Position numbers and translations under genes: made by a program. The notes beneath the pieces were generated by a model, which was not told where the DNA came from, made no database searches, and worked only from the letters and a program-made list of their open reading frames with translations. Shown one piece after another: positions 17,024 through 25,472 of a stretch of DNA of 56,143 nucleotides; positions within the stretch are counted from its first letter, which is position 1, and the number at the start of each line of letters is the position of its first letter. Source of the DNA: Microvirga zambiensis WSM3693 (lineage in GTDB: Bacteria; Pseudomonadota; Alphaproteobacteria; Rhizobiales; Beijerinckiaceae). The stretch lies in NCBI RefSeq assembly GCF_016735695.1, contig NZ_JAERQD010000042.1, positions 1 through 56,143 of the forward strand, given 5' to 3'.

Positions 17024-18628
17024 GCCGATTTTGTTGATTTAGTCGGGCAGATGGAGCGATGACGGTCTGCACCGAGCTTTTCAGAGCTGCGGGATGGCTG
17101 TGCTCGCCTTGTCGCTCCGGCTCTGGAGCCAGGTTTGGACTGGTTGGAGGCGCATCATCATGCTCCTGCCCTGGCGAAGATGGGCATGGGCCGCAACTTG
17201 GCGAGCCGTCTCAGGTTCTGAGCCGTGGCTGCGAGCAGGAACTCGTCGCTGGCTCCACTTGGGCCGCGTAGCCTCAGACGTGCCAGCTTCAAGATCCGCT
17301 TGAGGTGAGCAAACAGCATCTCGATCTTCTTGCGCTCATGACGAGAGCGCTCGAAGGCGGGCGTGCCGGCCAAAGCACGAGCCACATCGCGGGCGTCTTC
17401 ATTCTGGTTGCGCGGGATCCGACGGCGGAGTGTGTTGGGGCAGCAGCGCACCTTCAGATCACAGCTCTGACAGTCGGATTGCTTGGCCCGGTAGAACCGA
17501 ACACCAGCCTTGGTGATCCCAGTGCGGGGAACGGCGAAGCTGCGCCGGTACTGTACGAGCTGCTTGCCGTCCGGACAGGTGTAGTGATCCTCGTCAGGAT
17601 CAAACACGAAGTCGGCGCGTGAGAACGTGCCGTCACTACGCTCTGCCTTGTCGATGACCGGGATGTGGGGCGCGATCTTCTTTTCCTTGACCAGCCAGGC
17701 AAGGGTGTCAGCCGAGCCATAGGCGCTGTCGGCTGCCAGATGCTGCGGCTTGAGGCCGAAGCGCTCAGCCGTGCGCTCGAGCATCGTGCGGGCAGCTCCG
17801 ACCTCCGCCTGCCGGATGGCACGCGTCGCCTCCACGTCGAGAATTACCGCGTGCCGGGTATCGATGAGGTAGTTCGTGGCATAGGCAAAGAAGGCCGGGC
17901 CCCGCATGGCGCCAGTCCATTGCGCCGCCGGATCAGAGGGCGAGACGAACTTCGGCTCAACGTCGGTGGCTGCACCCCAGGCGGCTTCGTCGAGGGTGGC
18001 GAGATACTCTTTGACCGCTCGATGAGCATCGGCACTATGGTCCTGAGCCCTCCACTCGTCGCCCGGGATCGAGCGTTGCTTGTTGGCGTCAGCCGCAATC
18101 AGGCTGGCGTCCACCGCAAAGCCTTCGCCACCCACTAGCCCCTCCGCCAGGCAGCGCTCGACCACCGTCTCGAACAGATGGCGCAGGATATCGCTTTGGC
18201 GGAAGCGGCCGTGGCGATTGCGTGAGAAGGTGGAGTGATCGGGCACCTTGCCATCGAGGCCCAGGCGGCAGAACCAGCGGTAGGCCAGGTTGAGGTGGAC
18301 CTCCTCGCACAGGCGCCGCTCAGAGCGCAGGCCCATGCAATAACCAACAATGAGCATGCGCATCATGAGCTCGGGATCAACAGACGGGAGTCCGATGGAG
18401 CTGTAGAAGGGCTTCAGGGCCGTGCGGACGCTCTCCAGGTCAAGAAAGCGGTCGATGCGGCGCAGCAAATGATCGGCTGGGACATGGTCGTCGAGGCAGA
18501 AGTCGTAGAAGAGCCGCGCCGGAGCCACTTGCATGCCCATCATCGTCCTGCCCTCCGCAAAACCGACAAGAGGATGGAATCACGCCACCATGGCTCAATC
18601 AATGCCCGACTAAATCAACAATATCTGC
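17024..18628. mobile_element. IS1182-type insertion sequence with inverted terminal repeats
   Basis: A perfect 19-base inverted match, TTGTTGATTTAGTCGGGCA at 17031-17049 and its complement at 18603-18621, brackets the transposase gene. The repeat continues outward imperfectly to about 17024 and 18628. The size of about 1.6 kb and the single leftward transposase gene fit a complete one-gene element. No target duplication was identified by eye, so the exact outer ends are uncertain by a few bases. The intact transposase and well-matched ends suggest a fairly recent arrival. Confidence 0.85.
17158..18543 (-). CDS. IS1182 family transposase
   Basis: The 461-residue transposase has the family N-terminal part (VPADHLLRRIDRFLDL, then DPELMMRMLIVGYCMG and LAYRWFCRLGLD). 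The DDE catalytic core includes FAVDASLIAADANK and LAADSAYGSADTLAW. A cysteine cluster (QSDCQSCDLKVRCCP) and a C-terminal FERSRHERKKIEMLFAHLK segment carrying the last catalytic glutamate region follow. Length is normal for the family and no frame defect is visible. AGGACG lies just before the first of two adjacent ATGs. It is the only gene of the element. Confidence 0.92.
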   Translation of the reverse strand: MMGMQVAPARLFYDFCLDDHVPADHLLRRIDRFLDLESVRTALKPFYSSIGLPSVDPELMMRMLIVGYCMGLRSERRLCEEVHLNLAYRWFCRLGLDGKVPDHSTFSRNRHGRFRQSDILRHLFETVVERCLAEGLVGGEGFAVDASLIAADANKQRSIPGDEWRAQDHSADAHRAVKEYLATLDEAAWGAATDVEPKFVSPSDPAAQWTGAMRGPAFFAYATNYLIDTRHAVILDVEATRAIRQAEVGAARTMLERTAERFGLKPQHLAADSAYGSADTLAWLVKEKKIAPHIPVIDKAERSDGTFSRADFVFDPDEDHYTCPDGKQLVQYRRSFAVPRTGITKAGVRFYRAKQSDCQSCDLKVRCCPNTLRRRIPRNQNEDARDVARALAGTPAFERSRHERKKIEMLFAHLKRILKLARLRLRGPSGASDEFLLAATAQNLRRLAKLRPMPIFARAGA

Positions 18629-18718
18629 CAATAAGCGACCTTCCGAGTACATGCTGAACAATCATCGCAGCAGAGATGCAATGTCGCTGAACGCTGTTGA
18701 TAACAACGGAGCTACGCG

Positions 18719-19807
18719 CTACGCCACAGGGGCATCGACCGTACACACAACTCCTGTCGGCACAAAGGCGATCTCGACCTGACCATCGAGATCCTGCGCC
18801 AGGCTGCGCTCGATCAGACGCGAGCCGAAGCCGCGCCGATGCGGCGCCTTCACTGGCGGACCGCCACTTTCCGTCCAGCGCAGGCTCAGCCGGGGTGGCG
18901 CAGCCCCGTTCTGCACCGTCCACGAGACCTCAACGATGCCGACCTTGTTCGACAATGCCCCGTACTTGACCGCGTTGGTGGCCAGTTCATGCAATGCCAT
19001 GGCCAGCGCCAACGACATGCGCGGGGTAAGCCGCACATGGGGGCCAGCAATGTGGAGTCGGTTCTCGTTCGAAGTCTGGTACGGCTCAAGGGCTTTGGTG
19101 ACGACCTCGATGAGGTCAGCTCCCTCCCAGCTCTCGCGCGTGAGCACATCGTGCGCCCGTGACAGGGCGAGCAACCGCATCTGGACTGCCTCTTTCGCAT
19201 CCTCCGGTGTGACGTTCGTGCGCAGGGTCTGCATCACGATCGACTGCACTGTGGCAAGCGTGTTCTTCACGCGGTGGTTCAGTTCGCCAATGAGTAACTG
19301 CTGATGCTCGGCGGCACGCCTGCTCTGGTCGAGCGCGGCCGTCAGGCGCTTCTCCGCCGTATGCATTTCCGCCAGGCGGGCGCGAGCCTCGTATTGCCGC
19401 TCCCGCCCACGCAGGGCGGTGCGGGCCACGCTGACCAGAGTGCCGGCATGGAAGGGACGCTCCAGGAAGGTCACGTTACCGAGGATCTCGGTGAGACGCG
19501 CCAAGGCGGGATTGCGCTCGACCCCGCCCCCACGGTGGGTCAGCAGCACGAAGGCAAAGTCGGACCAGGCGGGTTGGTCCGCCAGCCAGCGGGACAGATC
19601 CGTCAGGTCGGCGGTGCGGAAAGTCTCGTCGGTAATCAGCGCGAAGCCCGCCCCCCGTTCAAGCTCCTGAGCCAGGGCCGGCAGGGTCGGGCAGATTTCA
19701 GCCATGATCCCGACGGAGTGCAGAATGTCAGCGGCGACCGCGGCATCCCGCCCACGGGGTGCCAGGATCAGAGCCCGCGTCGCATACGGTTGAAACAACG
19801 GGCTCAT
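18719..19807 (-). CDS. HWE-family histidine kinase with N-terminal receiver-like domain
   Basis: The 362-residue protein begins with a degenerate receiver-like domain (about 10-130). An aspartate sits in ALITDETF, but the conserved lysine seems replaced by arginine in FLERPF. A short coiled linker follows, then an HWE kinase domain with phosphorylated histidine near residue 178 in GELNHRVKNTLATVQ. The N box is ALHELATNAVKYGALS, the family WxE motif is WTESGGPPV, and FGSRLIERSL is also present. It starts two bases after the kaiC stop, so it is translationally coupled to it. KaiC with a receiver-kinase in one operon suggests that the kinase reads or reports the KaiC state. There is no membrane segment. 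Confidence 0.9.
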   Translation of the reverse strand: MSPLFQPYATRALILAPRGRDAAVAADILHSVGIMAEICPTLPALAQELERGAGFALITDETFRTADLTDLSRWLADQPAWSDFAFVLLTHRGGGVERNPALARLTEILGNVTFLERPFHAGTLVSVARTALRGRERQYEARARLAEMHTAEKRLTAALDQSRRAAEHQQLLIGELNHRVKNTLATVQSIVMQTLRTNVTPEDAKEAVQMRLLALSRAHDVLTRESWEGADLIEVVTKALEPYQTSNENRLHIAGPHVRLTPRMSLALAMALHELATNAVKYGALSNKVGIVEVSWTVQNGAAPPRLSLRWTESGGPPVKAPHRRGFGSRLIERSLAQDLDGQVEIAFVPTGVVCTVDAPVA

Positions 19808-19809
19808 GC

Positions 19810-21306
19810 TCAGCGGTCTTCGAGCAGGGAGGCGCGCTCCTCGTTTGCCATCACCGGCACACCGCGCAACACGCCCTGGAAGCCCTTGAGCGGCTCGCCG
19901 ACGGCAATGCCTCGGCTGTCGATCCGGATCTCGCGGATGGTGCTCTCATGCGAGCCGAAGCGCTTCTTGACGATGGACAAGGCCCGCCGCACCTGACCGA
20001 AGGCCTCGAAGTAGCGAAGCAGGATCACCGTGTCGGCGAGATAGGTGACATCGACCGGAGACTTCATGTCGCCGACGAGCCCATGCTGGGCCACGAGCAG
20101 GAAGGTCGAGGCGCCCTGCCGGTTCAGGTATTGCAGCAGTTCATGCATGTGCAGCACCAGGAACTCCTCTTCCCGCATGGCGGCCTGGTAGCCGTTGAGG
20201 CTGTCGATCACGATCGTCTTGACGCCATGTCGATCGACCCGCGTCCGCACCCGGTGCGTGAACTCGCCCGGCGAGAGCTCGGCGGCATCGACCTGCTCGA
20301 TGAACAGATTGCCGGCAGCACACATCGCCTCCAGGTCGAGGCCCATCAGTTTGGTGCGGTCGAGCAGGAGGCCGAGTTCCTCGTCGAAGAGGAACAACGC
20401 CGCCTTCTCGCCCCTCTCGACGGCAGAGACGGCGAACTGGAGTGCGAGAAGCGACTTGCCGGTGCCGGCAGGTCCCATCACCAGAGTGCTGGAGCCCTGC
20501 TCAATACCGCCGCCGAGCAGGTTGTCGAGTTCCGCAATACCGCTGGTCAGCACGTTGCGGGCAAAGCCTGTCTTGTGTTCGCCCGAGATCAAGCGCGGAA
20601 ACACCTGAACCCCACCCTCGATGATGGTGAAGTCATGGAAACCACCGCGGAAGCGCTGGCCCCGGTACTTGATCACCCGTAGGCGGCGGCGTTCGGCGCC
20701 ATAGACAGGCGTCATCTCCTCGAGCCGAATGACCCCATGGGCGAGGCTGTGGACAGTCTTGTCATTGGTGTCGGTGGTCAGATCGTCCAGCATCAGGACG
20801 GTGGCGCCCTGCTTGGCGAAGTAGTGCTTCATCGCCAGGATCTGGCGGCGATAACGTAGCGAACTTTGGGCCAGCAGCCGGATCTCGGACAGGCTGTCGA
20901 GCACGATCCGCACTGGCTTGGCCCGGTCGATGGCCTCGAACACCGCCTTGGTGGTCTCGCCGAGTTCGAGATCAGACGAGTAGAGCAGGCTCTGCTGGTG
21001 CTCGTCGTCGAGCAGGCTTTCGGGCGGCACGAGCTCGAACACGTGGATGGCATCGTCCAACACCCACCCATGCGAGGCAGCGCCCTCGCGCAATTCCTGC
21101 TCGGTCTCGGACAGGGTGATGTAGAGTCCCGTCTCGCCCGCTTTCGCGCCTTCGAGCAGGAACTGGAGCGCGATGGTGGTCTTGCCGGTTCCGGGGCTGC
21201 CCTCCAGGAGATAAACGTGGCCCGGAGAGAGGCCACCGGCGAGAATGTCATCGAGCCCTTCTACCCCGATCTGCGCTTTGGGCAGGGACTTGGATTGAAC
21301 GGTCAT
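19810..21306 (-). CDS. kaiC: KaiC-like double-domain RecA-type ATPase
   Basis: The 498-residue protein has two RecA/KaiC domains. The first has Walker A GSPGTGKTT at about 36-44 and Walker B IVLDSLSEIR at about 134-143. The second has Walker A GPAGTGKS at about 278-285 and Walker B IVIDSLNG. The segment where cyanobacterial KaiC carries its two phosphorylated residues (Ser-Thr) reads VTYLADTV, so threonine and tyrosine occupy those places. The tail is short and ends in ERASLLEDR. No kaiA or kaiB is nearby. KaiC proteins outside cyanobacteria act as timers or stress regulators. The start lies inside the preceding HTH gene, overlapping it by 59 bases, which implies coupled translation. Confidence 0.9.
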   Translation of the reverse strand: MTVQSKSLPKAQIGVEGLDDILAGGLSPGHVYLLEGSPGTGKTTIALQFLLEGAKAGETGLYITLSETEQELREGAASHGWVLDDAIHVFELVPPESLLDDEHQQSLLYSSDLELGETTKAVFEAIDRAKPVRIVLDSLSEIRLLAQSSLRYRRQILAMKHYFAKQGATVLMLDDLTTDTNDKTVHSLAHGVIRLEEMTPVYGAERRRLRVIKYRGQRFRGGFHDFTIIEGGVQVFPRLISGEHKTGFARNVLTSGIAELDNLLGGGIEQGSSTLVMGPAGTGKSLLALQFAVSAVERGEKAALFLFDEELGLLLDRTKLMGLDLEAMCAAGNLFIEQVDAAELSPGEFTHRVRTRVDRHGVKTIVIDSLNGYQAAMREEEFLVLHMHELLQYLNRQGASTFLLVAQHGLVGDMKSPVDVTYLADTVILLRYFEAFGQVRRALSIVKKRFGSHESTIREIRIDSRGIAVGEPLKGFQGVLRGVPVMANEERASLLEDR

Positions 21307-21646
21307 GCGGAAGTCCGATCTCGGCCCGAATGGCCGGAGGCAGGGCGTGAGTTGGGATCAGCATCAATACACCGGCCAGGGCCTGCTCGGCATGCCAGAG
21401 ATCATAGCGTTGCTGGAGATCGAGCCAGAACCGCGGAGCGGTTCCCGACAGTCGAGCCAGGCGGGTGGCCATCTCGGGGCTGACCGCGGCCGTACCGGCA
21501 AGAACGCGGTGGAGGGTCTGACGGGCGACGTGAAGCTCCCGGGCCGCCTGGCTCACGGAGAGTCCGAGGCCGGGCAGAACCTGATCCCGCAGCATGCCAC
21601 CTGGATGGAGTGGGGTCTGCGAGCAGGTGTCGCGGGTTGTAGCCAT
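21248..21646 (-). CDS. HigA-family HTH protein (orphan antitoxin-like regulator)
   Basis: This protein of about 132 residues starts at ATG 21646 (AGCAGGATC upstream) and has the HigA/VapI pattern. HPGGMLRDQVLPGLGLSVSQ is followed by the helix-turn-helix AARELHVARQTLHRVLAG and then EMATRLARLSG and FWLDLQQRYDLWHAEQ. HigA proteins are antitoxins that repress their own operon. The usual HigB toxin gene upstream is missing: no HigB-like frame lies in 21650-21950. The C-terminus runs 59 bases into kaiC, so it is the first gene of a three-gene operon. It may have become an autoregulator of the KaiC-kinase pair. Confidence 0.82.
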   Translation of the reverse strand: MATTRDTCSQTPLHPGGMLRDQVLPGLGLSVSQAARELHVARQTLHRVLAGTAAVSPEMATRLARLSGTAPRFWLDLQQRYDLWHAEQALAGVLMLIPTHALPPAIRAEIGLPHDRSIQVPAQSADRGRRAR

Positions 21647-21958
21647 GATCCTGCTCTCGGTGTGGCTGATTGTAGCGTTATGGGTGACACTCTTCTGAAA
21701 GCAAGAGGATGAACCAAACAAGCGATTTGCCCTGATCAACCTTCTGGAGGGGTCCTGCCATCGGGAATGCTTCGTTTCCAACCATGACCTGACCTTCGGC
21801 CTACTCCCGCGGTGTGCCATAGGGAGACATTCCGGGCTCACGGCAGCCCACACGCCGATCCACGGCTGCTGACAGGGAGGCAGACCTTGATCATTGTCAT
21901 TGCCGCGGGCAGCCAGGCGGTAGAGCGGCGAACAAGCGGCGCGGGAGCATCAGAACCC

Positions 21959-22441
21959 CTATGACAGCGGTGTTCCTGGAGACGCTTCCTTGAAACAGCG
22001 GCAAAGGTGCTTCTCGCAGCCGAACTCGTCTTCAATCAGGACCTGCGACGCCTTTCGCTCGGCGCAGCGGGTCTCCACCATCTCCCAGACCAGCGTCTCG
22101 GCCGAGGAGCGTTTCGCGAAGCCGCCGACAAACTCATCGTCACGATAAATCAGCCAGCCGAGATGGCCGCCTACGATCTTGTAGGTGGCGTGAGTTTGCG
22201 GCCAGGATGGTGCAAGCAGTTCGGAGAACGGCAGGCGGAAAACGATCTCACCCAGCTCGTCCTCGACCTCGATGGCATAGTTCCGAGCATCGTAGCCGTG
22301 GGACTCGAATACAAGTTTGAGGGTTTGAGCAGACCTTACCACCGCGCTCCAGGCGGTCTCCGCATCCGGGTAGTCGAGGCCGGACTCGTCGTAACCGATA
22401 CGTCCGTCTTTGCAGCGAATGTGAAGGTAGAAGCGTGGCAT
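21959..22441 (-). CDS. DUF6894-domain protein
   Basis: The start at ATG 22441 is preceded by GAGAG. The product of 160 residues opens with PRFYLHIRCKDGRIGYDESG and DYPDAETAWSAVVRSAQ, the DUF6894 pattern of a small alpha-beta domain. IEVEDELGEIVFRLPFSEL closes that domain near residue 72. The rest (about 80-160) is a second region with WLIYRDDEFVGGFAKRS and several cysteines near the end (CGCEKHLCRC-like spacing), not recognised. DUF6894 proteins are abundant in Hyphomicrobiales and have no known function. A paralogous domain is fused to another module in the gene at 50951. Confidence 0.75.
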   Translation of the reverse strand: MPRFYLHIRCKDGRIGYDESGLDYPDAETAWSAVVRSAQTLKLVFESHGYDARNYAIEVEDELGEIVFRLPFSELLAPSWPQTHATYKIVGGHLGWLIYRDDEFVGGFAKRSSAETLVWEMVETRCAERKASQVLIEDEFGCEKHLCRCFKEASPGTPLS

Positions 22442-22496
22442 GGCATCTCTCACAGTTGACTGGTGGACAACGGACAGAACTCTGCCCGAGACGATC

Positions 22497-23163
22497 TCAG
22501 GACTTGCCCGGCCTGGCGGCGGGGATATCCAGGTGATTTTCCTCCTGAGCCTCGAAGACCTCGCGCGCGTAGTCCTCGAGCAGTTCGGCGCACCGCTCCA
22601 GGCGCTGCCCGGCCTCGGCCCGCAAGCGGGCATCGAAGAAGTCGAGGCGGACGATCTTGTCGAGCCAGGCCCGCAGCTTGGCGAGATCCTCCTCGTTCTC
22701 CTCGACCTCGGCATAGGTGAACTTGCCCTTGCCGCGCTCGCGCGCGATCTCGGCCTCGAAGTCGTCGCAGCGGCTGATGAACTCGGCATAGGCCTCGTTG
22801 CGGTCGGCCGAGGACCGCGCCACCACCCTCCTGGCCATGATCGAGGCCAACGGCTACCAGGAGCAAGGCCTCGCCGTCCATGGCGGCGATGTCGTTCTCA
22901 AGCACCTTCAGGCGGCGCACGTGCTCGTCGGTCCGCGGCAACAGACAGACGCCGCCCTGGAGATAGACGGCTCCGAGCGCCTTGAGCTTGCGCCAGAGCG
23001 CGATCCGGTGTTTCGCCGGCTCGGGTGGCACCTTGTAGGTCAGGAGGAGCCAGGAGCGATCGCTGGCGGCTCGCGCCGCGACGCGCGCCGGATCCTGCGC
23101 TGCCACGGCCCCGTTGCGGCGGGTGCCGGGTTTCGGCCGACGTCGGCCCTGGGGACCCGTCAT
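22497..23163 (-). pseudogene. chrB: Chromate resistance ChrB-like protein, frameshifted
   Basis: The first frame (from ATG 23163) encodes the ChrB N-terminal pattern: WLLLTYKVPPEPAKHRIALW, then LGAVYLQGGVCLLP and ENDIAAMDGEALLLVAVGLD. Near 22830 the match jumps to the next frame, which continues with ARRVVARSSADRNEAYAEF, the acidic FEAEIARERGKGKFTY, and DARLRAEAGQRLERC up to a TGA at 22497. One extra base, or two missing bases, in the G-rich stretch around 22825-22835 explains it. A sequencing error cannot be excluded. ChrB regulates or assists chromate efflux by ChrA, but no chrA is present. The start overlaps the upstream gene in an ATGA, so the two are coupled. Confidence 0.75.
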
Positions 23164-23546
23164 CGCCCTCGCCTTCCGCCGGGATCGGGGGGAATCACGT
23201 CGAGCACGCTCCCCGTCCAGCCGTCGATGGTGACGGTGCGGGACACGTTGTCATCCATGACCTGCACGGTGAAGCGAGGACGTTCGCCGTCGTCGAAGAG
23301 ATCGGTGCGGACCGAAGCCGCGGTGCCGTCGGTTTCCCTCTCCGCCTCGGTCACGGCCGCGCCCAGCGGCAGGCTGAAGCGTAGCGCCCGCCAGTAGCGG
23401 GTCACCTCGGATGCCTGCATCAGGCGCTCGATCATGCCTTGCTGGTCGATTGTCACGCTTCCCGGCTGCGCGGGATCCACTGACGCATTGGCGAAATGGT
23501 CCTCGGTCACGATGCGGACCCGATACCCCACACTGGCCTGCCCCAT
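23160..23546 (-). CDS. Hypothetical protein coupled to chrB-like gene
   Basis: The 128-residue protein contains a stretch of beta-like segments (GYRVRIVTEDHFANASVD, DGERPRFTVQVMDDNVSRTV, DGWTGSVLDVIPPDP). A central helix (QQGMIERLMQASEVTRYWRAL) is also present. It has no membrane segment or signal peptide. The stop overlaps the chrB-like start (ATGA), which indicates one operon. The ribosome binding site of the first ATG is weak, and GTG codons a few residues on are possible starts. No family is recognised. The regular alternation of strands suggests a small folded domain. It may share the fate of the broken chrB-like gene. Confidence 0.6.
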   Translation of the reverse strand: MGQASVGYRVRIVTEDHFANASVDPAQPGSVTIDQQGMIERLMQASEVTRYWRALRFSLPLGAAVTEAERETDGTAASVRTDLFDDGERPRFTVQVMDDNVSRTVTIDGWTGSVLDVIPPDPGGRRGR

Positions 23547-23709
23547 GCGGGTGATCCGGGTGTGATGTTAATTCAGCGTTGGTCTGGGCGCCAGCTTGGA
23601 GGCAGACCAGATGAGCTGGGTGAAACATCCGTGGCCAAGCTTGGCTCCGCTGTAGCGATGGCTACCAGTGAGGAGATCAGCTGTAGCAGCCCAGGAAGGA
23701 TACGCCAGG

Positions 23710-23735
23710 GCAACCGGGGTGCTGACCGACGCGTT
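23710..23735 (+). promoter_or_regulatory. Near-match EcfG (ECF15) promoter, GCAAC-N17-CGTT
   Basis: GCAAC at 23710-23714 and CGTT at 23732-23735 are separated by 17 bases. The consensus for EcfG-type sigma factors is GGAAC-N16/17-CGTT, so one base differs in the -35 element. The ATG of the small zinc-finger-like gene lies 30 bases downstream, a sensible distance. An EcfG-type sigma factor is encoded in this window. Confidence 0.45.
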
Positions 23736-23764
23736 CTACTCCAGACTTGCTAGGGAGGAAGATC

Positions 23765-23959
23765 ATGGCCAACGAAAAGCCCGTCACCGTTCATCCCGAC
23801 AAGCCGAAGCTCAATCCTGGTGATCAAGCCGAGCCTGGCACACCCGGAGCAGGCGAGAACATCTGCCGAGAATGCCAGGGCAGCGGAAAGCTCGGAGAGA
23901 AGGACTGCCCGATCTGCGGCGGCACCGGCGTGGTCATCGAGGAAATCGGCGGCGGATAG
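23765..23959 (+). CDS. Small DnaJ-type zinc-finger (CxxCxGxG) protein
   Basis: The 64-residue protein has a disordered, proline-rich first half and two CxxCxGxG units near the end (CRECQGSG and CPICGGTG). These are spaced as in the zinc-binding centre of DnaJ, and two such units bind one zinc ion. The start at ATG 23765 is preceded by GGGAGGAAGATC, better than an in-frame ATG 18 bases upstream. Proteins of this type are often chaperone-like or thiol-redox helpers, but the role here is not known. A near-match EcfG promoter lies just upstream, so stress induction is likely. Confidence 0.8.
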   Translation: MANEKPVTVHPDKPKLNPGDQAEPGTPGAGENICRECQGSGKLGEKDCPICGGTGVVIEEIGGG

Positions 23960-24056
23960 GATGTCCAGTCACACGTCCGCCATCAGGTCGAACGCAGTCC
24001 TGTCGCACGCTTGTCGCACGCTTGCCGCTCATGGCGCGACCCCCGTTGAGCAGCAG

Positions 24057-24446
24057 ATGAAAGAACTGCCCATGGCGAAAAGCAAAACCAAGGTCCCCAA
24101 GACAGTTGCTGGCGTGAAGGTGCCGAAGGCCCTGCGCAAGTCCGGATGGCTCGATCCGCTGCTGGCCGATCCGCAGCTGCGGGAGATCCTGGCCGACGCA
24201 CTGATCGCCGCAGCCGGAGCGGCCGCAACAGCCCAGGTGAACGAGCGGCCAAGCATGCGGCAGGTCGCCGACGCCGGCGAGGCCGCTCTCGGGGCCAGCG
24301 AAGAAGCGGGCTCAGCTGCGCGGGACCTGGTGCAGGACGCCGCCAGTGCGACCGCCGGCGTGATCACCGACGCCGCCAAGGCGATCCTGCCAGCCTCGCT
24401 AACCAGCTCCGAAGTGCCTGTGAGAGACCGAAAACGCCGGACCTGA
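24057..24446 (+). CDS. Hypothetical alanine-rich helical protein
   Basis: About 129 residues: a lysine-rich start (AKSKTKVPKTVAGVKVPKAL), then a compact hydrophobic motif RKSGWLDPLLADPQLREILA, then a long alanine-rich region with low complexity (ADALIAAAGAAATAQV and later GSAARDLVQDAASATAG). Starts at 24057 and 24072 are both possible. The basic N-terminus and alanine-rich tail recall small nucleoid or stress-related proteins of Hyphomicrobiales, but I do not recognise the family. It follows the zinc-finger gene by about 100 bases on the same strand and may share its promoter. Confidence 0.6.
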   Translation: MKELPMAKSKTKVPKTVAGVKVPKALRKSGWLDPLLADPQLREILADALIAAAGAAATAQVNERPSMRQVADAGEAALGASEEAGSAARDLVQDAASATAGVITDAAKAILPASLTSSEVPVRDRKRRT

Positions 24447-24752
24447 AGTCCAGGTACTCCAAGACGACGCCCAATGGCGACGGACAACACCGGCTCGTCG
24501 CCGCCGCCGGATCAAAGACCTGACCGTGAGTGACGTGTTGTAATCCGTTTAGGCTCATCCCACCTGTGGGCCATTCAGCCCTCACAACCAGAGCCTGCCG
24601 ATGCCCGAAAGTTGCGAATCGCACCTCACTGAAAGTCCGCTTACCGCCTCATGAACTGACTAAAGCATTTCATCTAGGAAGTGCCAGAAGGCAACATTCT
24701 CCCTCCCCGCGCCCAGGAATCGTCGGCACCTGATCGCCTGCCAGGAGCCGCT
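24447..24752. other. Intergenic region carrying a dispersed repeat
   Basis: About 300 bases lie between convergent genes. The only recognised element is a short repeat at 24629-24667, listed separately. No gene is supported; the short frames here lack ribosome binding sites and family features. Confidence 0.5.
24629..24667. repeat. Dispersed intergenic repeat, type D, partial copy
   Basis: The phrase TGAAAGTCCGCTTACCGCC followed by TCATG..CTGAC..AAAGC resembles the right half of the fuller repeats at 25811-25878 and 46165-46230. It is the most eroded of three copies seen. Confidence 0.45.
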
Positions 24753-25472
24753 TTATCGCGCTGCGGCGAAGTTGGGTTGCCATGATATTACAGCGGCAGC
24801 GGCATTGCGGATCACGTCGAGCACGTCGCGCGGCTGGGAGAGCATCGGGACGTGGCTGCTCTTCAGTTCGACAGTTGTGGCGCCCATACGCTTTGCGGCT
24901 GAGCGTTCCAGGTCGGGATGGACGGTGCGATCCTCGGTAGCCACAATGGACCAACTCGGCTTCGACCGCCACGCGATGCCATCGTGCTGTTGGTTGAACA
25001 GATCCGAGGCCGGCGCGAAGTGGGTCGCATAGACGATCTCCTGCTCTTCGGGCGACAGGTCGCCGGCGAAGCATGCGACGCCATCGGGACGCATCCAGAC
25101 GCGGCCGTCCGCGACTTCGACGTACTTGAAGACGTCTGTCTTGGGGAACTTGTCCTGCTGGCCCTGCGACGTCTCGGTCTCATCCGGACCCAAGGCCGCC
25201 ATGTAGACAAGAGCGGCGACACGGGGGTCCACGCCGGCGTGCGTGATGACGGTCCCGCCGTAGGAGTGGCCGACAAGAACGATCGGACCACTGACCCGCC
25301 CGAACGTGCGGATGGTTGCATCGACATCGCCTTTCAGCGTGTCCAGGCCGTACTGCGCAGCCATCACCGCGTGCCCCTCCGCCCGCAGCGCCGGGATGAG
25401 CTTTTGAAAACATGAGCCATCGGCCCAGATTCCGTGAGCAAAGACGATACTCGGTTTGGTTTGCGTGGACAT
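24753..25472 (-). CDS. Alpha/beta hydrolase (salicylate-esterase-like)
   Basis: The 239-residue protein has the alpha/beta hydrolase fold with the oxyanion motif IVFAHGIWADGS near the start and the nucleophile serine in VGHSYGG (about residue 69). The acid region is EDRTVHPD and the catalytic histidine is in SSHVPMLSQP. These features match small esterases related to plant methyl-salicylate esterases, common in bacteria with unknown substrates. All three catalytic residues are kept, so it should be active in the cytoplasm. It is monocistronic, with convergent or divergent neighbours. GGAGCGCCCC precedes the ATG. Confidence 0.88.
   Translation of the reverse strand: MSTQTKPSIVFAHGIWADGSCFQKLIPALRAEGHAVMAAQYGLDTLKGDVDATIRTFGRVSGPIVLVGHSYGGTVITHAGVDPRVAALVYMAALGPDETETSQGQQDKFPKTDVFKYVEVADGRVWMRPDGVACFAGDLSPEEQEIVYATHFAPASDLFNQQHDGIAWRSKPSWSIVATEDRTVHPDLERSAAKRMGATTVELKSSHVPMLSQPRDVLDVIRNAAAAVISWQPNFAAAR

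Noticed and set aside
15774..17072. Leftward 432-codon open frame
   Set aside because: It lies opposite the membrane cyclase gene, whose domains are unmistakable. The leftward translation shows no family features and runs into the IS flank.
21650..21950. Search for a HigB toxin gene upstream of the HigA-like gene
   Set aside because: No frame on the leftward strand resembles HigB, so no toxin-antitoxin pair is claimed.
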